64,000 nt of DNA from Micromonospora sp. FIMYZ51 (lineage in GTDB: Bacteria > Actinomycetota > Actinomycetes > Mycobacteriales > Micromonosporaceae): NCBI RefSeq assembly GCF_038246755.1, contig NZ_CP134706.1, positions 2,170,001-2,234,000 of the forward strand, in the 5' to 3' direction. Within the stretch, counting starts at the first letter, position 1. Each line of letters begins with the position of its first letter. A program made the position numbers and the translations under genes. The notes below the pieces were generated by a model. It was not told the DNA's origin and did not search any database. It worked only from the letters and a program-made list of their open reading frames with translations. Shown one piece after another: positions 1 through 8,070 of this stretch.

Positions 1-1789
1 CTCGCCGGACACCCTCGCCGTCAACGCCGGCGCCCACCTGGCCATCGTCTCGGTCGCCGCGTTCGGTATCGCGCTGCCCGCGCTGCCTGCCGGTGGCCTC
101 GCCTTCGGCGGCGGGCTCGCCGCGGCCGGCCTGGTGCTGGCGATGTCCTCCGGCGGGCAGGCCGGCACCACCCGGCTGATCCTCGCCGGCTCGGCCACCG
201 CACTGGCGCTCAGCTCGGTGACCATGCTGCTGCTCCTGCTCTTCGAGCAGGCCACCATCGGCCTGTTCGCCTGGGGCAACGGCTCGCTGGTGCAGGCCGA
301 CCTGGTCGCGCTCAGCCAGCTCGCCCCGGTGATCGGCGCCGCGCTGGTGGCGCTGATGCTGCTCGGTCACCGCCTCGACATCCTGGCCCTCGGCGACGAC
401 ACCGCCACCGTGCTCGGCCTCAACGTACGGCGTACCCGGCTGGTCGTGACGGTGCTGGCCGTGCTGCTCTCCGCCGCAGCGGTCACCCTCACCGGACCGG
501 TCGGCTTCGTCGGCCTCTGCGCGCCGGTGATCGTCCGGCTGCTCGGGCCACTGGTACCCGAGGTGCACCGGCACCGGGTACTGCTGCCGCTCTCCGGCAT
601 CGCCGGAGTGGTGATCGTGCTCGGTGCCGACGTACTGCTGCGCGCCGTCATGGGCGGTCAGGCCGGCGTCGACATCCCCACCGGAGTGGTGACCACCCTG
701 CTCGGTGCGGCGATCCTGATCTGGCTGGCCCGCCGGCACCGCGACGCCGGCCCCACCCGCCGCCCGCCGGGCGGGCACGCGGCGGTGCGTACGGCGGCCT
801 TCCACCGCACCGTGGTGGTCGTGGCCGGCACGGTGACCGCCGCCGCAGTGCTGCTCGGCATGCTCGCCGGGGACACCTGGGTGCTCTTCGGCGACGTGGT
901 GAACTGGCTCAACGGCAGCACCGGACCGGCGTACACCTTCGTGCTCGACCAACGGTGGCCACGGGTGGCCGCGGCGATGCTGGCCGGCGCGGCGCTCGCG
1001 GTCGCCGGCACCACAGTGCAGGCGGTCTGCCGCAACCCGTTGGCCGAGCCCGGCATCCTCGGCATCACCGCCGGGGCCGGGCTGGGCGCGGTCTGCCTGC
1101 TCACCTTCGTCCCGCTGGCCGGCGTCTGGGCCGTCTCGGGGGTCGCCGGGGTCGGCGCGATGCTTGCCTTCGCCCTCGTCTACGGCGCGGCCTGGCGGGG
1201 CGGGCTCAGCTCCGACCGCCTGGTCCTGATCGGCTTCGGCGCCTGGCAGGGCGGCATGGCGCTGATCACGTACCTGATCGTCGCCTTCGACCCGTGGAAC
1301 ACTGGCAAGGCCCTGACCTGGCTCTCCGGCTCCACCTACGGCCGTACCGCCGGCCAGGTGCTGCCGGTGGCGATCGCGCTGCTGGTGCTCACCCCGGCGG
1401 TGGTCGCCGCCCGCCGCGAGCTGGACCTGATGGCGCTGGACGACGACACACCACGGGTGCTCGGCGTCCGGCTGGAGCGCACCCGACTGGTGGCGCTCGG
1501 CGCGGCGGCGCTGCTCACCTCGACCGCGGTCTCCGCGGTGGGCGTGATCGGTTTCGTCGGCCTGGTCGCCCCGCACGCCGCCCGTGCCCTGGTCGGCGGT
1601 CGGCACGCCCGGGTGTTGCCGGTGGCCGCGCTGCTCGGCGCGGCCCTGGTCAGTCTCGCCGACACCCTCGGCCGCACCGTCATCGCCCCGGCACAGGTCC
1701 CCGCCGGCCTGGTCACCGCGTTGATCGGCACCCCGTACTTCGTCTGGCTGCTGTGGCGCTCCCGCGCCGCCACCCCGCAAACCCGGTGA
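1..1789 (+). CDS. FecCD-type siderophore ABC permease, two fused permease units (5' end outside window)
   Basis: Inner-membrane permease for ferric-siderophore import. The reading frame is open from base 2, so the start lies upstream. The visible chain holds the C-terminal half of one FecCD unit (LGDDTATVLGLNV, then GPVGFVGLCAPVIVRLLG) followed by a complete second unit from about base 805, with the family motifs RNPLAEPGILGITAGA and GVIGFVGLVAPHAARALVG. Two units in one chain is the FhuB arrangement, so one polypeptide probably forms the whole membrane channel. The next gene, a siderophore-interacting flavoprotein, begins 28 bases downstream on the same strand, supporting a siderophore-use operon. 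The siderophore cannot be told from sequence. Confidence 0.93.
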   Translation, partial: SPDTLAVNAGAHLAIVSVAAFGIALPALPAGGLAFGGGLAAAGLVLAMSSGGQAGTTRLILAGSATALALSSVTMLLLLLFEQATIGLFAWGNGSLVQADLVALSQLAPVIGAALVALMLLGHRLDILALGDDTATVLGLNVRRTRLVVTVLAVLLSAAAVTLTGPVGFVGLCAPVIVRLLGPLVPEVHRHRVLLPLSGIAGVVIVLGADVLLRAVMGGQAGVDIPTGVVTTLLGAAILIWLARRHRDAGPTRRPPGGHAAVRTAAFHRTVVVVAGTVTAAAVLLGMLAGDTWVLFGDVVNWLNGSTGPAYTFVLDQRWPRVAAAMLAGAALAVAGTTVQAVCRNPLAEPGILGITAGAGLGAVCLLTFVPLAGVWAVSGVAGVGAMLAFALVYGAAWRGGLSSDRLVLIGFGAWQGGMALITYLIVAFDPWNTGKALTWLSGSTYGRTAGQVLPVAIALLVLTPAVVAARRELDLMALDDDTPRVLGVRLERTRLVALGAAALLTSTAVSAVGVIGFVGLVAPHAARALVGGRHARVLPVAALLGAALVSLADTLGRTVIAPAQVPAGLVTALIGTPYFVWLLWRSRAATPQTR

Positions 1790-1817
1790 CGCACCGGTCC
1801 GCATTGAGAGAGGCACC

Positions 1818-2750
1818 ATGACCAGCACCCTGCCCGCCGCGCCCTGGCGGCTGTTCAGCGTCGAGGTCCGCGCGGTACGCCGGCTCAGCCCGTCCTTCGT
1901 CCGGGTCACCTTCACCGGCCCGGACCTGGACCGCTTCGCCGACAACGGCTACGACCAGCGGATCAAGCTGGCCCTGCCGGTGCCCGGCCAACGCGGCGTC
2001 CACCTGCCCGAAGGCCCCGACTGGTACGCCCGCTGGCGCGCACTGCCGGAGCACCTGCGCAGCCCGATCCGCACGTACACCGCCCGCGCGGTCCGGCCGC
2101 AGCTCAACGAGGTGGACGTCGACCTGGTGCTGCACGGCGACGGCGGGCCGGCGACCCGGTGGGCGCGGCGGGTCCGCCCCGGCGACGAGATCGCCATCCT
2201 GGGACCGAACGCCGCGTACGAGGGGAACCACGGCGGCGTCGAGTTCCGTCCCCCGTCGACCGGGTGCCTGCTGCTGGCCGGGGACGAGACTGCCGTGCCG
2301 GCGATCAGTGGCATCTGTGCCCGGCTGCCGCTGCACGCCCGTGGTCGGGTGCTGCTGGAGGTGCCCGAGGCGGCCGACGTGCTGCCGCTGGCCACCCCGC
2401 CCGGCGTGGCGGTGACCTGGCTGCCCCGGGCGGCCGACCCGTACGGTGCCCGGCTGGTCGGTGCCGTGGTCGCCGCGGCCGACGAGTTGCTTGCCGACCG
2501 AGTGCCCGCCCTCGCGGCCCGGTCGGTCGCCGCTTCGGCCGGCCAGCCGGTCGACGACGTCGACGTGGACCGCGAACTCCTCTGGGAGGTGCCCGACCCG
2601 TTTCCGGCGGCACCGCTCTACGCCTGGCTGGCCGGCGAGGCGGCGGTCATCCGCACCCTGCGCCGCCACCTGGTGGCCGAGCGCGGCCTCGACCGTCGCG
2701 CCGTCGCCTTCATGGGCTACTGGCGCCAAGGCCAGCCCACACCCTCCTGA
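1818..2750 (+). CDS. Siderophore-interacting protein (ferric-siderophore reductase, ViuB/SIP family)
   Basis: Cytoplasmic flavoprotein expected to reduce ferric siderophores so that iron is released after import. The 310-residue length fits the family. The N-terminal beta-barrel carries the FAD-binding stretch SPIRTYTAR near residue 93, followed by GDETAVPAISGI and a C-terminal NAD(P)-type region ending YAWLAGEAAVIRTLRRHL. The ATG is preceded by the purine-rich GAGAGAGG. It follows the FecCD permease by 28 bases and is probably cotranscribed with it. Its last 34 bases overlap the 3' end of the convergent RNA-ligase-like frame. Confidence 0.93.
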   Translation: MTSTLPAAPWRLFSVEVRAVRRLSPSFVRVTFTGPDLDRFADNGYDQRIKLALPVPGQRGVHLPEGPDWYARWRALPEHLRSPIRTYTARAVRPQLNEVDVDLVLHGDGGPATRWARRVRPGDEIAILGPNAAYEGNHGGVEFRPPSTGCLLLAGDETAVPAISGICARLPLHARGRVLLEVPEAADVLPLATPPGVAVTWLPRAADPYGARLVGAVVAAADELLADRVPALAARSVAASAGQPVDDVDVDRELLWEVPDPFPAAPLYAWLAGEAAVIRTLRRHLVAERGLDRRAVAFMGYWRQGQPTPS

Positions 2751-3475
2751 CCCCACCTCACCCCACCCCACCCCACCGCTCTCGCCCCCGCGGCCCTCCC
2801 CGCCCTCCCCGCTCCCGCGATCTTGCACTTCTTGTCGCGGCAAAAGCCCCAAAGGGGCGTATCAGCGACTAAAAGTGCAAGATCGCCGGGGCGGGGCGGG
2901 GCGGGGCGGGGCGAGGAGGGTGGGGAGGAGGAGGAGGAGGGTGGGGTGGGCGGGAGGGTGTTAGGGGAGGGGTGGGAGATGTTGCGGGCGTGGTCGGTCA
3001 GGGCGGCGGCGACCACCGTGGCGTTCAGGGGCAGGACTTCCAGGCAGCGGCGGATGGCGGGGGCCATCAGCGTGTTCGGTACCCGCATCGAGAGGGTGCA
3101 GTGGGGGACCCACCGGTCCGGCTGGTAGTGCTCGACCAGCGGGACACCGGCCGCGGCCAGCCGGGCATGCACCAGCCGATGGTGCGCCAGCAACTCCGGC
3201 GTGGGAACCGGACCCAGCCAGAGCACCCGGCCGACGAACTGGCCCGCGTACTGGAACGACAGCCGCAACGGCACGGCCACGGTGGTGCCCGCCAGAGCCG
3301 CGCCGACCTGCTCCGGGTCGAGCCGTGGCGCCACCGCGAGTGAGACGTGCGGCCGGTGCCGCTGCGCCAGCAGTGAGCGCATGCTCGGTACGCCCTCGGC
3401 CTCCAGGGCGTCCCAGAGCACCCGGATCCGTCGGGTGGCAACGTTGTCCAGGTAGAGCTCCAGCGCGGCGACCAC
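2717..3475 (-). CDS. 2'-5' RNA ligase / cyclic phosphodiesterase family protein with a repeat-encoded C-terminal tail
   Basis: Two-histidine phosphoesterase superfamily. The two catalytic H-x-T/S motifs are PHVSLAV (H43, S45) and PHCTLSM (H125, T127). The recognisable domain ends around residue 168. The remaining roughly 85 codons run through S/P-rich low-complexity DNA, through the intergenic hairpin at 2817-2886 and into the end of the convergent flavoprotein gene. That tail looks like accidental read-through after loss of a stop codon rather than a domain. The substrate is unknown; the family includes tRNA-fragment ligases and cyclic-nucleotide phosphodiesterases. The start places a normal N-terminus before the first motif. 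Confidence 0.8.
   Translation of the reverse strand: MVAALELYLDNVATRRIRVLWDALEAEGVPSMRSLLAQRHRPHVSLAVAPRLDPEQVGAALAGTTVAVPLRLSFQYAGQFVGRVLWLGPVPTPELLAHHRLVHARLAAAGVPLVEHYQPDRWVPHCTLSMRVPNTLMAPAIRRCLEVLPLNATVVAAALTDHARNISHPSPNTLPPTPPSSSSSPPSSPRPAPPRPGDLALLVADTPLWGFCRDKKCKIAGAGRAGRAAGARAVGWGGVRWGQEGVGWPWRQ
2817..2886. repeat. Long nested inverted repeat (hairpin element 1)
   Basis: The outer arms GCGATCTTGCACTT (2817-2830) and AAGTGCAAGATCGC (2873-2886) are perfect 14-base complements. Inside are GTCGC/GCGAC and an innermost GCCCC-AAA-GGGGC hairpin. It lies where two genes converge and could terminate both transcripts. The same nested plan recurs at 59934-59981. Confidence 0.85.
2888..2912 (+). 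repeat. (GGGGC)5 tandem run, G-quadruplex-prone
   Basis: Five consecutive GGGGC units directly follow hairpin element 1, then more G-rich DNA to about 2950. Four or more closely spaced runs of four G satisfy the usual G-quadruplex pattern on the plus strand. Confidence 0.85.
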
Positions 3476-3491
3476 ATGATCAGCTTAGGGT

Positions 3492-4538
3492 TCACGGCAC
3501 GATGACGGCGCGACCCTCCAATGTGCCATCCTGCATCTGGCCGTACGCGCGCAGCGCGTCGTCCAGCTTGAACGTCGTCGTCTTTGGCCGAACCAGCCCC
3601 CGGGCACCGAGTTCGAGCACCTCGATCAGCTCCGGCCGGCTACCCCAGTAGGTGGTCTGGATGCTGAGCTCGTACGGCACGGAGAAGAAGCCGACCGGCA
3701 GGCTCCCGCCGCCGATGCCGACGATCGTCAGGTCCCCCAAGGTACGCGCGGCGGCGGCGCCGAGCCGCAGGGTCGCGTCGGCCCCGACGAAGTCCAGCAC
3801 CACATCGGCACCGCGACCGGCGGTGGCCGACCTGATCTCCTCGGCGGTCTTCTCGCCCGAGCGCAGGGTCAGGTCCGCGCCGCACTCCTCGGCGAGCCGC
3901 AACGCCTCGTCGCGGGTGTCCACGGCGATCACCCGGGCCGCGGTGGTCGCCTTGATGATCTGCACGCCGACGTGCCCGAGCCCGCCGACACCGATCACCA
4001 CGGCGGTGCTGTCGGGCGGCAGCTTGGGCCAGGACCGGCGGATCGCGTGGTACGGCGTCAGTCCCGCGTCGGTGAGCGGCGCCGCCTGGACCGGGTCCAA
4101 CCCTTCGGGCAGCGGTACGACGAGCCGGGCGGCCGGCACCAACTCGTACTCGGCCATGCCGCCGTCCAGGCCCAGCCCACCCCCGCCGCTGGGCACCGGC
4201 GCCGCGGCCGGGTTCTCGCAGTAGTTCTCGGCACCGATCCGGCAGCGGGCGCACGTGCCGCAGCCCCACGGGCCGTACACGGCCACCGGCTGGCCCACCT
4301 CCAGCCCGGTGACCCCGGCGCCGACCGCGTGCACCCAGCCGGCGTTCTCGTGGCCGAGAATGAACGGCGGATTCCAGGGCACCGCACCCGCCTCGAAATC
4401 GTGCATGAGGTGCAGGTCGGAATGGCAGGCACCGGCAGCGCCGATCTTCACCACCACCTGGCCGGGGCCCGGCGTCGGCTCGTCGACCTCGACCAGCTCC
4501 GGATCCGTCTTCCAGTCGGGTAGCCGCAGCGCACGCAT
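3492..4538 (-). CDS. Zinc-dependent alcohol dehydrogenase (MDR superfamily)
   Basis: Predicted NAD(P)-dependent medium-chain alcohol dehydrogenase of 347 residues, cytoplasmic. Catalytic zinc residues sit in GACHSDLH (C38, H39) and ILGHENAGW. The structural zinc loop has four cysteines in CGTCARCRIGAENYC. The Rossmann nucleotide-binding motif is VIGVGGLGHVGVQI. The ATG at 4538 is preferred over a longer frame because AGGAGG lies six bases upstream and MRALRLPDW is the family's normal N-terminus. It ends 16 bases before the next minus-strand gene. The physiological substrate is not evident. Confidence 0.93.
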   Translation of the reverse strand: MRALRLPDWKTDPELVEVDEPTPGPGQVVVKIGAAGACHSDLHLMHDFEAGAVPWNPPFILGHENAGWVHAVGAGVTGLEVGQPVAVYGPWGCGTCARCRIGAENYCENPAAAPVPSGGGGLGLDGGMAEYELVPAARLVVPLPEGLDPVQAAPLTDAGLTPYHAIRRSWPKLPPDSTAVVIGVGGLGHVGVQIIKATTAARVIAVDTRDEALRLAEECGADLTLRSGEKTAEEIRSATAGRGADVVLDFVGADATLRLGAAAARTLGDLTIVGIGGGSLPVGFFSVPYELSIQTTYWGSRPELIEVLELGARGLVRPKTTTFKLDDALRAYGQMQDGTLEGRAVIVP

Positions 4539-4670
4539 GCCATACCTCCTCGTCCCGGTGGCGTCTCGCTCCGGGCTCCCCGTCCGGCGCCGAAACAAAC
4601 CCCGATCCGACGCTTTCCGACCCTCCCTATTGCCTGGTCAGGACCTTGATCGCGGCCCGCAGCTCCAGCG

Positions 4671-4750
4671 CGGCACATGCTCGACGGTGACCGCCGAGCG
4701 GTTGCCACCGGCGCGGCACGCGCTCGACGGTGACCGCCCCAGCGGTTGCC
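4671..4750. repeat. Direct tandem duplication, 43-base period
   Basis: A segment beginning CGGCAC, with the shared core CTCGACGGTGACCGCC and then AGCGGTTGCC, occurs at 4671 and again at 4714 with a few differences. It ends about 30 bases before the DUF72 start codon, so it sits in the presumed promoter/leader. Confidence 0.75.
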
Positions 4751-4781
4751 GATCCGGCGGCTCGGCGGTGCACTGAATTAC

Positions 4782-5678
4782 ATGACTGTCATCAAGGTGG
4801 GCACGTCGTCCTGGGCCGACCGGACCCTGCTGCGCTCCGGCTGGTACCCGCGGCAGGTGAACACCCCCGCCGGGCGACTGGGCTACTACGCCGACCGGTT
4901 CGCACTGGTCGAGGTGGACACGTCGTACTACGCGGTGCCGGCACCGGAGACGGTCCAGGGCTGGGTGGACGCCACACCGGACGGATTCACCTTCAACGTG
5001 AAGGCGTTCAGCCTCTTCACCGGCCACCCGACGCCGGTGGCCGCGCTCCCGGCCGACCTGCGGCCGACCGGTGGGCCGGACCGGATCCGCCGCCGGGACC
5101 TGCCGCCGGACGCGTACGACGAGCTGTGGCGGCGGTTCCGCGCGGCGCTGGCACCGATCGCGGCGGTCGACCGGCTCGGCGCGGTGCTGTTGCAGTTCCC
5201 ACCGTGGCTGGCCCGTGGCGACGCGGCCCGGCGACGGATCGTGGAGCTGGCCACCCGCTGTCGACCCGGGCGGGTCGCCGTCGAGCTGCGGCACGCGTCC
5301 TGGTTCGACGGCCGGGCGGCGTTGGAGACGCTCGCCTTCCTCCGGGAACACGAGTTGACGTTCTGCTGCGTCGACATGCCGCAGGGCCATCCCGATTCCG
5401 TGCCGCCGGCCCTGGTCGCTACCGCCGACCTGGCGATGGTGCGGTTCCACGGGCACAGCACCGCCTGGGCCGGCGGCAACAAGGAGGATCGGTTCCGCTA
5501 CGCCTACGCAGACGACGAGCTGCGCTGCTGGGCGCAACTGCTTGCGGAACTCGCCGGGCAGGCCGACGAGCTGCACGTACTGTTCAACAACTGCTGCGCC
5601 GGGCAGGCGCAGCGCGACGCGGAGAAAATGGCCGGGCTGCTCGCCGTCGGTGCCGGGCAGCCGGTCAGTCCCGGGTGA
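4782..5678 (+). CDS. DUF72 (YecE-like) family protein
   Basis: TIM-barrel protein of the widespread DUF72 family, 298 residues, whose biochemical role is not established. The family hallmark start IKVGTSSWAD is followed by LGYYADRFALVEVDTSYYA, and the late motif FHGHSTAWAGG is also typical. The ATG at 4782 is chosen over an upstream in-frame ATG because the conserved IKVGTSSW motif should be nearly N-terminal. Its 3' end overlaps the convergent hypothetical gene by 14 bases. Confidence 0.88.
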   Translation: MTVIKVGTSSWADRTLLRSGWYPRQVNTPAGRLGYYADRFALVEVDTSYYAVPAPETVQGWVDATPDGFTFNVKAFSLFTGHPTPVAALPADLRPTGGPDRIRRRDLPPDAYDELWRRFRAALAPIAAVDRLGAVLLQFPPWLARGDAARRRIVELATRCRPGRVAVELRHASWFDGRAALETLAFLREHELTFCCVDMPQGHPDSVPPALVATADLAMVRFHGHSTAWAGGNKEDRFRYAYADDELRCWAQLLAELAGQADELHVLFNNCCAGQAQRDAEKMAGLLAVGAGQPVSPG

Positions 5679-6042
5679 CCCCCTTCGGTCGCATGCCGGT
5701 CGCCTCCTCCAGCGCGTTGTCCGGCAGATCCTCGCCGGCCACCTCGTCCGGGAACGGTCGCCGGGCCGGCGCCGGATCTGGCGGCGCCCCCGGACCGGCG
5801 GCCGGCACGACGGTCGGCTCCACCGAGCCGAGCCCGTGCCGGCCGGCGGGCCGATGCTCCGTCGGGATCTCGCCCGCCCGTCGCTCGCCCCGCCGCCCCT
5901 CCGGCACGGCGGACTCCTCGCTGCCCTCGTTCATCGGCGAGTCCGCACCGGCGCCCCACGGCGGGTCGGCATCGAAGCCGTCCGTGGTCCCCCAGGGCGT
6001 GACCTGCTCCGGTCCCCGGTCCTGCCGCTTCCTGTCGGTCAT
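5665..6042 (-). CDS. Hypothetical acidic, proline-rich small protein
   Basis: A 125-residue protein with no recognisable domain, hydrophilic and rich in G, P, E and R, likely disordered. The ATG at 6042 gives the N-terminus MTDRKRQDRGPEQ and is preceded by GAGGTGG; an in-frame ATG 51 bases upstream lacks a better site. The C-terminal half (RPFPDEVAGEDLPDNALEEA) looks more conserved in style than the middle. I cannot assign a function. Confidence 0.6.
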   Translation of the reverse strand: MTDRKRQDRGPEQVTPWGTTDGFDADPPWGAGADSPMNEGSEESAVPEGRRGERRAGEIPTEHRPAGRHGLGSVEPTVVPAAGPGAPPDPAPARRPFPDEVAGEDLPDNALEEATGMRPKGVTRD

Positions 6043-6200
6043 GACCACCTCACTGCTGGATGCGTCCCCACCGGACCGCCCGCCACCGATCACGCTCCCG
6101 GGCCGGGCTGCCGGCCCCCGGCACCGGTCCGGGCTGCCGGCCCGCGTCTGCTGCCGGCCGGTTCACCGGTGCCTGCTGCCGGTCGGGCCGCCGGTCCCCG

Positions 6201-6268
6201 CTGCGGGCCGGTCACCGGTCCCGGCCGGGTCACCGGTCTCTGCTGCGGGCCGGTCACCGGTCCCGGCC
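6201..6268. repeat. Direct repeat, 42-base period
   Basis: The segment CTGCGGGCCGGTCACCGGTC starts at 6201 and again at 6243, within a 255-base GC-rich gap (6043-6298) full of CCGGT and GCCGG words. Nothing else is recognisable in the gap. Confidence 0.7.
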
Positions 6269-6298
6269 GCGCCGTCGGTCTGCTGCTGCGGGGAGCGG

Positions 6299-6940
6299 TC
6301 AGCGCCCCGACATCGCCATGTTGCGGCGGACCGCCTTCATCGCCGCGACCCCGGTCGCGCCCTTGCCCGCCATCCCCGGGACATGCATCAGCCCGTTCGC
6401 CCGGCCGAGCATGCCGCGCAGCACCTGTCCGGGCTTTTGCTGCTCACCCATGTACGCGGTGACCACGATCAGCGCGCCGGTAAGCGCCGGGATCGCCCAC
6501 TGGAGCATCCGGAGCTGGCGCTGGCAGGAGGCCACCTGCGGCGGCGTCTGCTGGTTCGGTTCGGTGATCCCCTCGACCGAGGGCATGCCGGCCCGCTCCA
6601 GGCGCCTGCCGAGCATCCGGCTGTAGCCGGTCACGGCCAGGGCGCCGACGGTAAGCGCCGTCTTCACCGTGCTCATCCGACCGACGCCCCGCTGGGCGGC
6701 CATCCGAGGGCTCTCGGTGACCAGCTCGCCGACCGCGCCCGCGAGGTGGGCACCGATGGCTGCCGCGTTGACCGGGGTCCATAGGGCCCAGCCGGTCGAG
6801 GCGACCGGAAGCCGTTGGGTCGAGTCGCCGACCCGCGCCGCGGCGCCGTTGACGCCGAAGGCACCCATCAGGGAACCGCCGAACCAGGCCGCCAGGCCCA
6901 GGTCGTGCATCGAGCGTAGTGCGGTGTGACTGTCAGACAT
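6299..6940 (-). CDS. Hypothetical membrane protein
   Basis: 213 residues with several hydrophobic stretches: GLAAWFGGSLMGAFGV near residue 15, a segment around PVNAAAIGAHLAGAVG, one around VGALAVTGY, and IPALTGALIVVTAYMG near 150. This suggests a three- to four-pass membrane protein. The start is supported by GGAGGGAG about eight bases upstream. It follows the hydrolase on the same strand with a 105-base gap. No family assigned with confidence. Confidence 0.75.
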   Translation of the reverse strand: MSDSHTALRSMHDLGLAAWFGGSLMGAFGVNGAAARVGDSTQRLPVASTGWALWTPVNAAAIGAHLAGAVGELVTESPRMAAQRGVGRMSTVKTALTVGALAVTGYSRMLGRRLERAGMPSVEGITEPNQQTPPQVASCQRQLRMLQWAIPALTGALIVVTAYMGEQQKPGQVLRGMLGRANGLMHVPGMAGKGATGVAAMKAVRRNMAMSGR

Positions 6941-7045
6941 CTGGTCTCCCTCCGCCGAATCGGGCGTGCCGGCTTACCCCGGTGACCAGGGGTTAATCCC
7001 GTACCGCGCAGCATGCGCCCGGCCCGCTCCCGGCCCGCCGCCGGA

Positions 7046-7903
7046 TCAGCGTGCTGGCAGGCCGGCGGTGAAGTCGGCGATCCGGGCGGCCAGCGGCGTG
7101 GCGGCGCGTACCCAGGTGAAGTGATCCAGCGTGTTGCCCGGCACGTGGTAGCGCTCGCGTTGCACCTGAGCCGCGGTGAGTTTGGCGCAGAGCCGATCCA
7201 GCGTGGGGTGCGGGGTGTACTGGTCGCCCTCGACACTTACCGCCAGCACCGGCATGCCGATGCGGCCCACCGCCGCCTCGGTGTCGGCCCCGTCCAGCGG
7301 CGGGAAGCAGCCGGTCCGGGCGGTGTGTGCCCAGTCGCGGATCACCCCCCGGGCCTGCCGGCCACCGAACCCCCACCCGGGCCAGACGCCGAACAGCCGG
7401 GTGGTGGCCGCGATGCCCTGGGTGTACGGCAGTAGGCCGTAGCGCCGAGGACCGGTGAAGTCACGCCAGTACGGCAGGCCGACGGCCACCAGAGCCAGCC
7501 CGTCCACCTCTGGCTCGTCGTGCAGGGCGAGATGCAGCACGGCGGCGTGACCGCCGAGCGAGTGCCCCAGCAGCAACGTGCGCCGCCCGTCCAACCGCTC
7601 CTTCAGCGCGGTCCGGACCGCACCGACGTCGGCGGCCAGCTCCGCGTACCCGTACCGGCAGGCCCGGCTCGGGCGCGGGGTGCTCTCCCCGGTGCCGCGC
7701 AGGTCGGCGACGACCACGGCCAGCCCGGCGTCGCGCAGCGCGGCGGCGAACGGCCGGTAGTACCGGGCCCGTACCCCCATCGCCGGCAGGACCAGCACCA
7801 CCGGCGCGTTCGGCCGGCCCACTGGCTCGGGGTAGACCTGGATGCCGAGGCGGGCGCCGTCGACCTGGACGAACTCCTGCACGTATTCCACACTCGCGCT
7901 CAC
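7046..7903 (-). CDS. Alpha/beta hydrolase
   Basis: 285-residue serine hydrolase. The nucleophile elbow is LLGHSLGGHAA, and an oxyanion-region motif VLPAMGVRARYY precedes it. VVADLRGTGESTPRP is the usual strand following the first helix. The late histidine is probably in GNTLDHFTWV. It starts with GTG at 7903. No signal peptide is visible, so it should be cytoplasmic. The substrate is unknown; the closest general type is the dienelactone-hydrolase/lysophospholipase-like group. Confidence 0.85.
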   Translation of the reverse strand: MSASVEYVQEFVQVDGARLGIQVYPEPVGRPNAPVVLVLPAMGVRARYYRPFAAALRDAGLAVVVADLRGTGESTPRPSRACRYGYAELAADVGAVRTALKERLDGRRTLLLGHSLGGHAAVLHLALHDEPEVDGLALVAVGLPYWRDFTGPRRYGLLPYTQGIAATTRLFGVWPGWGFGGRQARGVIRDWAHTARTGCFPPLDGADTEAAVGRIGMPVLAVSVEGDQYTPHPTLDRLCAKLTAAQVQRERYHVPGNTLDHFTWVRAATPLAARIADFTAGLPAR

Positions 7904-7980
7904 CAGGCCAGGTTACCGATCAGTAGGGGTGCGCCGGGGGTCGGGCCCCGCCGGTGCGCCGGGGCGCCGGTGCGCCGGGG

Positions 7981-8060
7981 CACCGACCTGCCGGGGCGCC
8001 GACCCGCCGGTGCGCCGGGGCGCCGACCTGCCGGGGCGCCGACCTGCCGGGGCGCCGACA
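7981..8060. repeat. Minisatellite, 16-base unit
   Basis: The unit CGCCGACCTGCCGGGG occurs perfectly at 8021 and 8037, with a near copy at 7981 and a partial one at 8053, separated by a variant unit. It occupies the gap between the flavohemoglobin stop and the hydrolase start. Confidence 0.8.
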
Positions 8061-8070
8061 CAGGCCCTAG
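8056..8070. mobile_element. IS end-like remnant matching the IS5-type element at 60775-61824
   Basis: CGACACAGGCCCTAG here is identical over 15 bases to the right end of the IS element at 61810-61824, including the terminal CTAG. It overlaps the flavohemoglobin stop codon. It may be a remnant of an excised copy or a coincidence. Confidence 0.4.
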
